NCBI GenBank assembly: GCA_036897445.1
Contig: JAYMTL010000190.1
Span: 1-25,166 of the forward strand
Direction: 5' to 3'
Length of the DNA: 25,166 nucleotides
Source: Pelargonium tetragonum
Taxonomy: Eukaryota; Streptophyta; Magnoliopsida; Geraniales; Geraniaceae
Numbering within the stretch: the first letter of the stretch is position 1; every line of letters starts with the position of its first letter. A model generated the notes under the pieces. The model had not been told where the DNA came from and made no database searches. It saw only the letters and a list, made by a program, of their open reading frames with translations. A program made the position numbers and the translations under genes. Positions 11,836-24,440 of this stretch are shown piece after piece.

Positions 11836-14800
11836 CAAAGCCCTCACACTACACAAGGTTGTACTTCATTGGAAAATTTGGGTTAAATAAAAAGTTACAG
11901 CACTCTTGGATATATCCGGTATATTAAGCCCTCCCAAGGCGAGAGGTGCGAAAAATATTCAACAATCAAGTCAGCTAACACACAACTCCTCTGAACTTAA
12001 ACTATTCTTCTTGCAAACAAGCATATTAAAATGATAGAAAAACCCAGAGCCTCCTACCTAAGTATGGACCTAACTAATAGGCAAGGGATTCCTGATTTAC
12101 CTCTTACATATTACAGGAAGTTTGGGGATAGACTCTTCAGTATAAGATTTTCTATAACAAAATGACTAGCTAACATCTATGATTTGGACACTTTTGCCTA
12201 GGAAATTGAGTCTAGGGTTAAGAGATCCCTGTTATATACTCATTCGCACAACTATTCTATTCTATAAAGCTTAAGTAAAAAAAGACTAGAAACATTAGAA
12301 TTCCTAAACTAAAAGTCACGAGCGCCTAGATCCGTATTCATTATTCATTGATTTAAATAAGTATAGACTATCCTAAGTAAAAAGCCTGCAATCTTTCTAT
12401 AATTTTAGTACTAATCAAATGAAAAAAGGTTAGCATTCTCAACTACATAACAGAAAATCCTTTTAGAAAAGTCCTCAAGTTTAAGTAAGTTTATATAGTT
12501 AATGCAGAATTCTACTCTCTTACAAACAGGACCTACACAGTAAGCTTTTAGTTCAACATTTACATATTATTTATCATCCTTAACTTAAAGGCTCCTATTC
12601 TATATATCTATATGGTTATAATCTACATTAGCTGGAGCCAGAAGGCTTTCCTTATAAAGTCAAACTTATATCTATTCAGCAACTAAACGATCTCCAGGAG
12701 GCCCTAAAATCGCGGAGACCTACAAACTTTCTTTCATCTGGTCAAAGAAAACTTATTCTTTTAGGAAACCCTACATAAAAATTGATTTAGAGAGGTTTAC
12801 TAATACCGGATTAATACCCAAACAAAAAGCTTGCTTTAAAGATAACTAACCTTCACCCTGTAGTTACTTAAAAATTTCTTTGTATGCAAATAGGTTTAGG
12901 AAGTCTCTCTTTTTATATTAACTCAGATTAGCCCTTTGATTTTTGATTCAAGTCATTTTCTCTAGTATTCATATGCAGCCTTGTAGCTTGTCTTAGATAA
13001 TTTAGGTGTTTCAATAATATTCAGTAATACCTGCAAGAGGTTCGTTATATAAGTTAAGGGATTCCACTATAGGGAAGGTAACCCTCGGAAATAAGAGTCT
13101 TCCTTGTTAGAATTATAGATATCAATTTTGTCATAATACGTTTCATGAACCCTATACTCTATTGAGAGATAACTCTTAGAGCAGAGGTACGAAAGATATC
13201 AATGCCTTTGGTGTGTACAGACAGTCCAGAAAACTAGAGTAGTATAATACGAACCTGAATACCTTAATAACCATACCAGGTTCTTGCTTTTGTCTTACCT
13301 TTTTGACTTTCTTAAGAGCTAGAACTAGACCTGTACTTGGCTTCTGTATCTTTTTAGCCATATTAAGAGATATAGCCTCCTAGCTTTAGAGAACTTTACT
13401 ACTTTTCATAATCCCTAAACTATATAGAATTTCCTTGGGTTTAGAGGTACACAGGAAAGGAACCCTTTTGAGTTTGTAGGCTTATTGACTTAGAAATAGA
13501 AACTTAATCCTTTTATTTGAAAAACGGAGTCCTATTACTCCTTAATATTCCCGAGAAGGACTTATTTAACAAGTTCGAGAACCAACCCTTCTTCCATTGT
13601 AGTTTTGAAAGCCAGATTTAAGGACATAACAGCAACTAAAAGAAGATTGTTCAAAGGCCCTGAAACTTACAGATAATGGAACTTAGATTCTTTGGAAAAA
13701 AGGCTCCAGCAACAGACTCTAATGCAACAATTTCTCCCTCGAGACCTAGTATACGGGGACGTATAATTACCTTCTTTATATACAGCTGCTTAAACTGAAA
13801 TTTCCCTTTTGTCACTACCTCGAAACTCTCACGAAATTTGACGCATAGACTTTAGTGGCACGTAATCTGGAAGAAAATCATTAACGGAAACCCCTTTTTC
13901 ACGCTTCTCGTTTTAAACTAACAACAAGAAAAGCAGACTTTTACTTTTTAGTAACTCCCATAAATAACTTGTACGAATTTTTACCTTGTAAGTCAGCAAC
14001 TCTTTTTATATTTTTTCTTTCCTTGTTAATTACGACACCAGCACCAACAACGAAAGACTTAAAAAACATAACTTTACTAGCTATACGGATCCTCTTATAA
14101 TCTGTACTCGCGAATACCCAATTATAGCAAACAGAAATTCAAACTTTGACTTTACTTCTAGAAAACAAACCTATGGATTTATCTTAGCTTAACTCACCAG
14201 CTTTTCCTTAAAAAAACTACTTACATTTAAAAGGTATTAAATAAAATAGGATAGCAGATTACTCGACGAGCTTGCTTACAAAACCCACCTAGAATTCTAA
14301 CAAACTAATTAGAATTTCCCCTACTTTTTAAGTAAGAAAATCTTTAAGGAACAAATTACAATAAGATTAAAAAGAATTCGTATAAGTTATCTTAGGAATT
14401 TTTTTTAATCTTATCTCAAGCAAGATAGAATAACTCTCCTATATTTTACCGGGATTGAGCTTATTTTACATTTCCCAGCTCGCAACGTACTAAATGGGGA
14501 TTGGATCATATTATATTTATTTATGTTAATTTTGATTTACATGAAAATAAGAAATAAAAAGCTTAAAAAGATACGAAAAATGTAGCAGCACACTAGCGCA
14601 AAGGGGGTTTTCAATACCCGTGACTCTCCAATATAAAAGGGGTTTTAAACCTCCTTAGAATTTAAGTATCCTTCTCGAGTCTAATAAAAGTACTGGGAGG
14701 AGCTTGACTTATATTTTAGGTTACGTCAAAGTAAGGTAATTCGGGTACTTAATGTCCGAATAGGAAGCTTAGGCTTTGATATCCTATAAAGTTAGACTTT

Positions 14801-14980
14801 GCTAAAAGGAAGAAATAACTTTAGATAAAGCAAAAAGTCTTTTAGCAAAAGTTAAGTAAGGTAAGGATCCTGCGACAAACCCTCTTAAAAGTACCTATGA
14901 ATATGAAATAAGTTAATAGATCTGGATATTTTGTACATCTACTTTCAATCTCTCAGGAAAGTAGGGTTGTTAACTTTTAA

Positions 14981-15000
14981 GAGTTCTTTTGATGTAATTC
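14981..15000 (+). repeat. 20-base direct repeat, copy 1
   Basis: This segment matches 21861-21880 at 19 of 20 positions; the core TCTTTTGATGTAATTC is identical. A related core, CTTTGATGTAA, lies inside the tRNA-like segment near 1856. By base composition roughly one such pair could arise by chance in a window this size. Confidence 0.35.
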
Positions 15001-16325
15001 CATAATTGTGGGTAGTGAACTAGAATCCTAACTTAGTCCAGCCCAAGCATATGTAAGAAAATTCTGTACTTTTTGCACGGTTCTAGTTTGACTGTACTTT
15101 ACTTACAAGAATATATCGAACTTTTTTGTGAAAATGTTATACTGTTCATTGCTAAAAGAACGCTTATATCCGAATGTTAGCGCACAAGTTTCTATTTTTT
15201 ATACTTGGTGCTACTTACTCTTAATGCAGGGTCACTGCAACTAAAATTGTTATTATGGAAATTTAAAGGAGCTTGCGGGAGTCTCAAAAAGAAAATGAAT
15301 AAAGTTTAACTTTAATATACTCGAATTCCTTTGTTGACTTTTCAGTTGGGTTTTTTGAAAGAAATTTGTATCCCAGTCTTGTTGACAGGGAACTTTACTA
15401 AGAATACCCCGGATCCCGCTATTTTAACTCTTAACCGTGTTTTCATTTTTATATCTATCTTCCTAGTACAACTTTTCTAATCTCGACTATTACTTTTACG
15501 TCAACTAGGACCAGATTTTTAAAGTTCATATTAGGTTCCCGCTACTGAGGACCGCCCTTTGAGTCATGCCCCTACACCACAAGGACAAGATTTGAGGAAT
15601 CCTACTAAGTTCAAGAGAGAGTCAGATTCTTTTTCAGGTTAATTGGGTAACCTTAAATTTTCATACTAGACCTAAATTTAATAAAGACAAGATCCTTTAG
15701 GCTTCTTCGTCAAAAAGACCTCCCACAGAATACCCCAGATTCATATGAAATATAATGCAAGATAAAAGCTCCAGGATCCAGAGAATGATATTTGTTTTGT
15801 AATAACCTAAAATTAAAGAGGATACAGGGTGCCTTAAAAGCTAGTTTTTCTTTTTTACTAAGTTGCACTTTAGTCTTTGCTGGTAAGTATATTAGGAAAA
15901 ACTTTCGGGAAATGGAAATGTAGCGGAGTTTTAAAAGCTTTTCGGCGAGTAAAAGTTAAAAAGAAAGGAGTAGAAGACTTGATTTTATTAGCCTTTCTCT
16001 GGATCTCAAGGCTTGTAGTTGCTTGCTAAAAGAATATAAAATCTGTTAGGAGTTTAGAGTCGGGCTAGTCAACAAAAGCTAAGGAAACTTATTTTAACAA
16101 ATTGGCAAAAAGGGTAGTTCTCGCTGGGCACCCCCATTTTAGTATTAGTAGAATAAAAAGTTATCACTTAAATTAAGGTTTTTATAAGCGAATATTTATA
16201 CAAATCTAAGGGTTTATTTATTTCATTTAGAAAGATTTAATTAACTACTTAGTCACAGTCTACCCTGGATACCCCTACCTACAAAGGAAGTCTTTTACTA
16301 TATTATAGGGTATCAGTCCAAAACC

Positions 16326-16341
16326 TTAACATATTAACATA
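16326..16341 (+). repeat. tandem duplication of TTAACATA
   Basis: Two perfect adjacent copies of the 8-base unit TTAACATA are present, most simply explained by replication slippage. It has no apparent role. Confidence 0.5.
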
Positions 16342-17163
16342 TTCGGAGAAGTCAGGCGCTCAGACATGAATGCGAAGAAATTTCTTTTAGACTTATTACA
16401 AAGTGAAGATACTAACTTGAAAGAAGAGTGCCAGAACTCCTTCCCCTTTATGCTCTAGTTAGAAAAGCTTGGCTCAAAGATCTAGACTCTAAAAAGAAAA
16501 TTTTTTGCTAGTCAAGAAATATCCACGAGTTTCCCTTTTTTTATTAATTGAGTCGTAAGTTGAATTTCAAACAAAAGGGGAGTGTTAGGCAAGAAACTTT
16601 CAGCAAACCCGCACTTTTATTAGAATGTACAAAAATAGAAAAGTATACCGATTGTTAAGGACTTTTCTCTGTTTAGGGCAGAGAATTCTCTATAGGATAG
16701 ACTTAGTCGGAGTGATTTATAGATGCAAAAAGATATTTATTATAAACATCGGAATGAAAGCATAAAAATTTTCTTTTTAACTACACCTCGGAAAACTTAG
16801 ACAATAAAGCATTGAGTATTTCTTTCTATAGTAGTATCTCTTTATTATTTTATTTTACTTCTTTAATTTAGGGTCTCTTGAATAAGTTTGTACCCTTTAA
16901 CTTCTTTTTAAGCATCTTATTACCTGGAACTTTTAGAAAGTAGTAAGGAATCCCTCTACTATACTAAAGGAGGACTCACTGCACGCGTTAATTAGTTTTA
17001 GTTCGGGAACTAAAGGAATTCTATGATAGACAATTTCTTTACTGACCCCGTCTCATCTTGTAACACTACTTCTTCCTTATAAGGTTTTTCATTCTTTTTG
17101 CCCAAGCAAGAAAGGGTTCCGTCTTAAACTCTTCACTGAAGGAATACTACTCACAAAAATATT

Positions 17164-17182
17164 TAAAAACAAAAAGTTTTTA
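17164..17182. other. small AT-rich hairpin
   Basis: TAAAAAC and GTTTTTA form a perfect 7-bp stem around a loop of five A. It does not follow a gene and is not G+C-rich, so a terminator role is not supported. Confidence 0.25.
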
Positions 17183-17255
17183 GTGTTACCTGAATCGTAA
17201 ACCTGCTCTTAGATACCCGCTTGATGGAATCCAACTATCACTTTCTATGAAGAAA

Positions 17256-17304
17256 GGGATTTGAACTCGTACACGTCTCTTCAATTAGACTTTGATTTGT
17301 CAAA
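17256..17304 (-). repeat. tRNA-like remnant B, minus strand
   Basis: The minus strand carries ATCAAAGT, GAGAC and GTTCAAATCCC in the same order as 1823-1862, with spacings differing by one to three bases. The 11-base T-arm-like block is identical in the two. Two small stems can form: GTCT/AGAC (17275-17290) and TTTGA/TCAAA (17291-17304). The T-stem does not close and no acceptor partner is visible. A decayed tRNA, possibly related to segment A, is plausible but unproven. Confidence 0.3.
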
Positions 17305-18270
17305 CGTAAACCTGATTAAGGTGGTTGCCTAAGAAAGGCCTTCCAGGATTTTAAAAGTACAGGCATCTCTTTAACTTAAGCTATTCCAAATTCCTTTTTT
17401 GATGCTATCACCAGGCGTATTTTCTATAGAATTAGAATTCCAAAAACTTAGGGTTATACTAAAAAACTTTAATTAAAAATGAAATAGGATAGAATACACT
17501 ACCTAGTAGGGTAGGGAACCCGAAACTCCTTTTGTTTGTCATAGATTTCATAAGTACTTCTTATCATTTTTGTTGTGTTAAAACAAACCTTTTCTAGATT
17601 TAGCAGGTTAAAAAGATCGAATGTCAGGCTCTTACCAGTTTCTTTGAAAATTTGTGGTATTACTTAATTCAAGCTTAGTATTTCTCCTGAAATGAAAGAA
17701 GTCCCGGAAAGCGCTTTTTTAAGAAAATCTAAATCACTGAAGTAAGGGACTGTTTTTAGTTTGATTTTTTTAATTGAGGAGTACTGCGTGGTTACAAGAC
17801 TCAACAAAGATTGGTATTAAAAGCTTAATATAAGTCTTCTTCGACTAGGGCCTAGTATTATTCTCTTCTCTAAGAATCTTTTTACTATCATAGTAAATCA
17901 GAAATCCTTTTAGCAGCTTTTTACTCTTTATTTTACTAGTTTTATACTGGAACATAGTTAAGGGATTGCCCCCTTGTAAGGACTTCAATTTCAATTAGTA
18001 AGAGATTTTAATTGTATTGAGTCAAAAGTAGGGCTAGAGTTAAGTAACGGAATCCCTGCTTATTGTATTGTTTATAGAGTTATCAGTGACTGCTTTGAAC
18101 TAGCTTTTTATTAGCAAATTCTTTATAAATGGGATTAGAATACTAAGAATGGTTACTATTGCTTTCAATTTTTTGGAATAGTCAGTAATAAAAACCTCTT
18201 TAGAGTGAGTCTGGGGAAGTCAATGCGAATCCCGTTTAATGCTTCGATATCTTTAATTCTTTTTAAGTAC

Positions 18271-18297
18271 CCCTTAATATATTAATATATAATAGGG
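18271..18297. other. AT palindrome bounded by CCC and GGG
   Basis: A perfect 14-base palindrome, ATATATTAATATAT, sits inside a longer imperfect one that starts CCCTTA and ends AATAGGG. The whole 27-base element can form a cruciform or hairpin. It is the best palindrome I see in the window. It could be a replication, recombination or promoter site, but nothing adjacent decides between these. Confidence 0.4.
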
Positions 18298-21200
18298 AGG
18301 GGACGCCCTCATTTGTAGATAGAAAATCTTATTATTTGAAAACGTCTAGCTCTTTTAAATTAAATTCGATTTAGATAGAGAGCCTCTCGGCCAAGATTAA
18401 TTATATAACATACTATAATAAAGCAAAAGAAAGGAGGACAGGGAGCACCTTCTAATTTACATGGACGCCTTGGTTAAAGCAGGAATTTTAGGGTAAGTTT
18501 TACAGTAAGTGCTCGCTTAAATATTAGGATAGCACAGAATAATTGAAATTTAGTACGAGGGTGGGAGTTTTTGTACTTTATAATAAGGGGCAGGGTGCTT
18601 GTTAACTATTATACAATTCAAGATAGGGCTGAGCTCTCTACCAAAGAAAGGCTAAGATTTGTAGAGTTTTTCTATATCAAATGTAGGGCAGCTGTTGAGC
18701 TCCTTAGAAATTAAAGAAAAAGAATTTCGACTGATTAAGTAAGACTTTTAGACCTACAGAGCCCCTTTTAAATCTCCTCGATGTAGCTAAATATAAGTAT
18801 TTGAAAAATTTTGTGGATACATCTTTCTGAATTTCTGAATGTAAAAGAAGTTCCGTTTCAAACAACGCTTACCCACCCCAGGTTTTTAATCTATTAGCTT
18901 TAGAGAATTCCGGAAAGAGCTATAAACCAAAGCATAAGGACTCTTTTAATTATTACAATTATATAAACTAGGGCCTTCTGGATACCCCGCGACTTCTATT
19001 CTAAGAAACAAGTTAAGAAATTTTTTAGCTAACTGTCCGGGACTAATCAAGCAATATTTTAAGAACTTAGGAACCCTACAAAGAGTACTTTTGTATCCTA
19101 CTAGCATCTTGCCCCAAGACTCCTGAGATCTTAACCCCCGCTTGAATTACTAAAGTCTTCTAAAGAAAAGTACAGAACCCGAGAAAAGCTTATTTACATT
19201 TTTGAAAAGGGGTCTATAATCTTTTGTTATACGGGATTCCTTTAGAATAGGTAAACGGGTATAGGGACTTTCCCTTTTCACTAAAGAACTCCCTTTGTTC
19301 CGAGAAAGTTTGATACAGTACTACTGCAAACGGCGTATCCCTCTTGGGGTGTAAGTACTTTATTTCATAAAAATTTCTTGTTGACTCCTCTTTTTCTACA
19401 AGTCAGAGATATTTAAGGCGCAAGGGGCCCTTTAGCACTCTATTAACTAAGATCTTCCCCGGACTTTAGGTTTTCGTTATAGGTTTTCTTGTACAGGAAT
19501 ATATTAAATACAAGTACCTTTCTTTTTGTGTATATAATAGCTCATAAAAAGAAGTTATACTAAGCATATCCGAGAAAGGGAGCCCTTCTTTGAAGCTGTA
19601 CTCGTCTACCCTTGAACTAAGGAGAATTCCCCTATAGATAAAAAGTAAAGTGACACTTTCGTAATTTTTAAAAGAAACCTGGTATAACCCTTCTTACCGA
19701 ATCTTTTGCTTTAGTGACAGGTTTTAGATTAGAACAGGTAATGTAATTAATTTGACTGCCGAGTTACTCCATGTACTAGAAAAAGGGTTTTTAATCTCCA
19801 TAGTATTAATCCTTCACCGGGCTTCCTTTAAAACTTTCGAAAAATGCCTCTATTCATTTCTATTCCCTAAATTATAGAAATCTTACAAACCAAAGGAGAC
19901 TCTTATAGTATATGGGGTGTTCTTGCTTTTCGGGCACCTCTTGGAGGGCGCTCTAACTCTCGAGTGCAAATTAAAATAAGTGGACAATACTCGCAGAATT
20001 CTTGTAATAAAAATAGAAAAACCCTGGGCTTTAAATAACTGTAAACTGTGGTTTATAAAAGGGAATACCGTGACCTCTTTAGTTTAAGAACTGAGTGTAC
20101 AAGTTTATTTTACAAGGATTCCTAAAAAAAGTTCGATAAACGACAACCTCTATTGAAAAAAACGAGTGCCCTCTTACGGAGCAGGAGTCTCAAAGGAAAT
20201 CCGGGAGCTAACAAATTTATAAGCATTTCGTAGTTACTACCTTTTATACTAGGATATCCCAAGAAAATTTCCTTTCACCCCTTTCAATGATATTACTTCC
20301 TCTTATACAAAAAAACCAAGCCTGGTAACATAAAGGGGTACCTAGTAAATATCATTAAAACACACTAACAAACAAGCACTCCCCTGAAATTAAGTAATGG
20401 AAATACTGCCCTATTTGAGCTTCCCTAGTATTTTATATCCCTTATCCCTGTGAAAAAGCGCTCACTATAAGCGCTCAACTCTCGTATACTCTCCCCTAAA
20501 TCTTCTTTATTACCTTGACTACTGACAGGAAATTTATAGCCCAAGGAGCCTTTCATCAGCCTTGCTTGTTCCGAATAGTTAAAAGTCTTTTTAAGAAGTG
20601 TCCAAAGAATACGAGGTAATATGAAATTCATAGGATCCAAAAGTCCCTTAGAAGATAGTAAAGCCATGAGTTTTCTAATAAGGTTCTACTGAAGAAATTT
20701 TCTTTTTAGCATAGTGATTGTAAAATTCTATTTAAAGAGGTCCTGTAAAATAGATATAGATAGAAACCTACTACAAATTTCCGTCTGAGTTCGAGGCTTT
20801 ATTAACTAAGAATAACAAATTGGGAAAGCTGGCTTATCAATAGTAAATATAAGGGTTCAAATACGCTTGGTCAAGGTGCCTTAAGGAAGCCGCTTTCTAG
20901 AAGGAGGCAGTATATTAAAAAATTGTGTATTAATAAAGTCTTTGTTTTCATTTCCTTTAGTTTAAGCATCAAAAGAAGCCTTGTTCAGTATCCACCCTTT
21001 CGCTTCTATATATACTCATATCCGCTTTGACTAGCACGATATCCATATCCAGCCTTTACTAGAAATTTGAGTATCAAACCTAACAATGATATAAGCCAAT
21101 AAACTAACTCTATGTAGTAATCCCGTTAAGCCAGTAAATCCGAGGCATATCCCTTTAATTTCCGCTTAATGTCCAGTGGCTCCTTTTTCAGGAATCTATA

Positions 21201-21860
21201 CAGCTGTCTCATGAGTTGCTCCGAAGCAAATCTATTTTTAGGCATAGCCATAACTTTAGTAGTCGAGTTGAGAGGGACTCTCCTTGAGCTTTAGCCTATT
21301 AGAACTTCTAGTACTTAAGTCCATTCCATGCACCTTTCGAGTTACGTTTGCTTTATCTTGTATCACAAGTCATAAGAATTTTGATTCGTAAAATTAAGAG
21401 GCGACTGGGTTACCCCTAAACTCATAAATTAAAGAGTCGCGCTGCCTAGTAAAAAGCCTTTTTCTATAGCTATTTGAATCTATCTATCATTCCTGCATTC
21501 TATCTAGAAAACTCACAATTATAAAGTTCTCCAAGAATTTTTCAGCATTTTCGAAGTAATAAGTATATTTAAGGGACACCTAAAGTATAGAATTTCTCCT
21601 ATTCCCTACATTATTTTGGTGTCTTAAGCAACCCACTTGTTATGTATAAAATGAGTATAATACGTTCCCAAGTAGGTTGTACAAGAGAAGTAAATAAGGG
21701 TCTCTCAGCTTAATCTAAAGCAGCCCTTAGAAGCGGACTAGATATATTAAAAGCGCTGCAAATTCTGAAACGTCGAGGGCCCCGCGAGTGAGAGTTGGAA
21801 AAGCAGATTCTGATTAGTTTTCTAAACGCGTTTTGTGTAGGACTTTTAAGCAAGCTTAGA

Positions 21861-21880
21861 GAGCTCTTTTGATGTAATTC
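21861..21880 (+). repeat. 20-base direct repeat, copy 2
   Basis: This is the partner of 14981-15000, with one mismatch (GAGC against GAGT at the fourth base). ACTTTTAA lies just upstream of both copies but at different distances. Confidence 0.35.
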
Positions 21881-22263
21881 TTTATTCTCTATGTCTAAGT
21901 ACCCGAGGTAGTCTATCCTACTGAAAGATTAAATCAATTTTATTAGACTATCCTCGTAGCTTGTTTCCATATAACATATAACTTTTTAGGAGCGCTCTTA
22001 TCCTATGCGAATAAAAACTAAGTTATAAGTTAGAAAAATCCTTTTGAGTAATGCTTTTCAAATACAAGAGACAAGTATACTTTATTGGGTACCCTAGAAG
22101 TTGCCTATATAACTATTCGATTGCTCTAGCCATTCACTACCCCACCAGTATTATCTCACATTCGGTGCAATTAAGGGGTTAACTAAGAAATTTCCGCGGT
22201 TACCTTAAAAAGAAACTCTAATACGTGGGACCCTTTCATTTTGACAGAAAGAAAAAGATTTGG

Positions 22264-22281
22264 TTACTACAAAAAATTTTC
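22264..22281 (+). repeat. copy 2 of TTACTACAAAAA, extended
   Basis: The 12-mer found at 351 recurs here and continues into ATTTTC, as does the copy at 24984. The two differ by a single A in the run. Confidence 0.4.
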
Positions 22282-24422
22282 TTTCCTAGAAAGTATTGGA
22301 GTCTAATTTGTGTTAAGAATAAGTCAAATAGAGAACTTGCTTCCTCTCGCGGAACTGTAAAAAAGGAGTTTTATACTCAAATTTATATTAGAAAGTTACA
22401 AGGGCTTTTTTCTATTGCTTTTCCCGGAGGGTTGACTGCTACCTTTGAATATTAAGACTCTTCTGGATCAATTTAGTTAGAGTACAATCAGAAAATCCCG
22501 TATTAAAGAAAAGGGGTTTGTATAATATAAATATTCCTTATATATTTTTAGATAGGACCCCACCCAGATTGAATTAAAGCAGTTAAATAACTAAAGGGTT
22601 CCCTCTAAACCAGGATACCCTTGCTCTGAAAAGTAAGCCCCTTTGTAAAAAAGACTCCGTAGAGAAATTTGAGTTGTTGCGCGAGAAACAAAAGCCCAAA
22701 GGATAGGATAAGGTGAATATGTGCCAGGTTAAGTCTTCGCTCCCCGATAAGGGTTTCCAAATCCTAATAGGAGTAATTAGGAATTACTGGGGAGTTTTAA
22801 GCAGTTTCCATCTAGCGATATCTATTTCAAGACAATTAAAAAGAGTCCTAACTCTACGAAAACCTTTTTTGAAACCCTGTCTTTATTATACTTTATCTTA
22901 TCTTGAAAATAAAAATAGAGCTTACTTTTCTTAAGGGTTTCTTTTCAAAGCGAGAAAGCTCTTCGTGAGGTAAAAATGGGGTTCTAGTTGACCCTAACTC
23001 TTACTAATTTAGACTCTGTACCTAGACTTAGTCTGTCCTCTGCCTACATTAAGAATTCTGTTTAGATCTCTGTAAGTTATAGGTGTAAACTCTTTCACAA
23101 TAGAATTAAAAAATCTCTAAATATTCATTTTAGAGTTGATTTTTGGGATAAGCCCGTGTAATAGAAAGAAAGCAATTGAACTCGTTAGGGGTTTCCTAGT
23201 TTTCTGAAGCAGCAAAGCATAAACTTGTAATCTTGCTCCTTAAAGGCCAATTCGAGCCGGCATCTTAGGAAAAATTATTGCTTAATCGAAGTTAGGAAAG
23301 GGGCTCCCCTAAGGCAAAAGGTGCGTGCGACTTTAACTCAATACTTCGTGGTTAAGCGCTAGGAAATTTAAAGGGTGTGTAAAACCTTTTTGAGTCTTTT
23401 TAAGAGATTTCCCCCTTTTAGAGTTTTTTTGTCCATTGTAGCTAAAGAACCTGGGTTGGTTTTAGAAATGAAACAGGAATATTTAATTACGAACTAGGGG
23501 GTCCTCCTCTGGCTCTGGAGTGAATTTAAACACTTACTCTAATTAAGAACTCAGTATAGCCAGCCTCTTTTTATTCTATTTCCTTGTGGATTTCTCTTAT
23601 CTTATATCCTTGCTTTAGAACTAGACTCTTCTTTGCTTTAAGACCCAACCTCTTAATAGCTATACCTATCGTAGCTGTCTTAGTACTCTTCCTCTTGTTA
23701 TTGGCTATACCCTTATTATGGGAGATTCCTGTCTTTGTACGATAAGGGTGTAGAACAAGAGGTAATAATTTCTATCTATTAGACAGGGTACATTATTTAA
23801 GGCAGGTAACGCAGTTAGTTAAATTTCTGAACTTTTTAGTATTATACTACTCTATTTATTGGATGACACTTTTGATAACCTCTAGAATTGCTTAAAAACA
23901 CAGGAGTACCCGAGTAGCTAATCTGATTCATTATTTTTCGTTTGATTTATTATATTGTTTTAGTCACTTTCTGAGACTTACTTCCTTGTCCGGTTTGATA
24001 CGTTTTACCTAAAATTAAGACCTTGTAATTCCTTACTAGAAAAAGTAAGCATAATAACTATCTTCTGCAGAGCTATACTCTTACTCTTATAAGCTTTATT
24101 CCCCGCCTTTTTGCAGGCCTGTACAACTTGAAATCCTTATAAACAGCATATAACTTCTATCTTGTAAAAACCCCCTTTTTATTTGAGCTTGTTATAGCCA
24201 ACGGACACTTAAGAGCCCGCTACCGGGACTCTTCTAAACAGGCTTGTACCCCGTAAAACCTAAACTCAAAATCTAGGAAAAACCCCAACAAGGGACGCAC
24301 TGGGAAAATGCCTAATTAGGAAATACCGGAGGAAGTTTAAGCACCCTTGCTTGGTCAACGCCCCATAGGACCCCAATCAAATAAAATGAAAGAAAGACAA
24401 CACCCATTCTTGAGTACTTAAC

Positions 24423-24440
24423 TATAAAAGATATAAAAGA
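24423..24440 (+). repeat. tandem duplication of TATAAAAGA
   Basis: Two perfect adjacent copies of the 9-base unit TATAAAAGA are present, likely from slippage during replication. Confidence 0.5.

Larger units (their letters stand above)
10963..18270. other. gene-free stretch, centre right
   Basis: No gene, RNA or mobile element is recognisable. The only listed open frame above 60 codons is 13176-13361 on the minus strand; it begins ATG GCT AAA AAG and is discussed as a finding. The stretch is AT-rich with short homopolymer runs. An AT near-palindrome lies at 11819-11835, a short tandem repeat at 16326-16341, and a tRNA-like segment at 17256-17304. Confidence 0.65.

Noticed and set aside
22225-22934. 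Two plus-strand open frames of 76 and 73 codons (22225-22455 and 22713-22934)
   Set aside because: Both need GTG starts and lack domains or a ribosome binding site. Their lysine, isoleucine and phenylalanine content follows from base composition.
23205-23275. tRNA-like run with ATTCGAGCC and a TGT or GTA anticodon candidate
   Set aside because: The anticodon stem pairs at only two positions and no acceptor stem forms.
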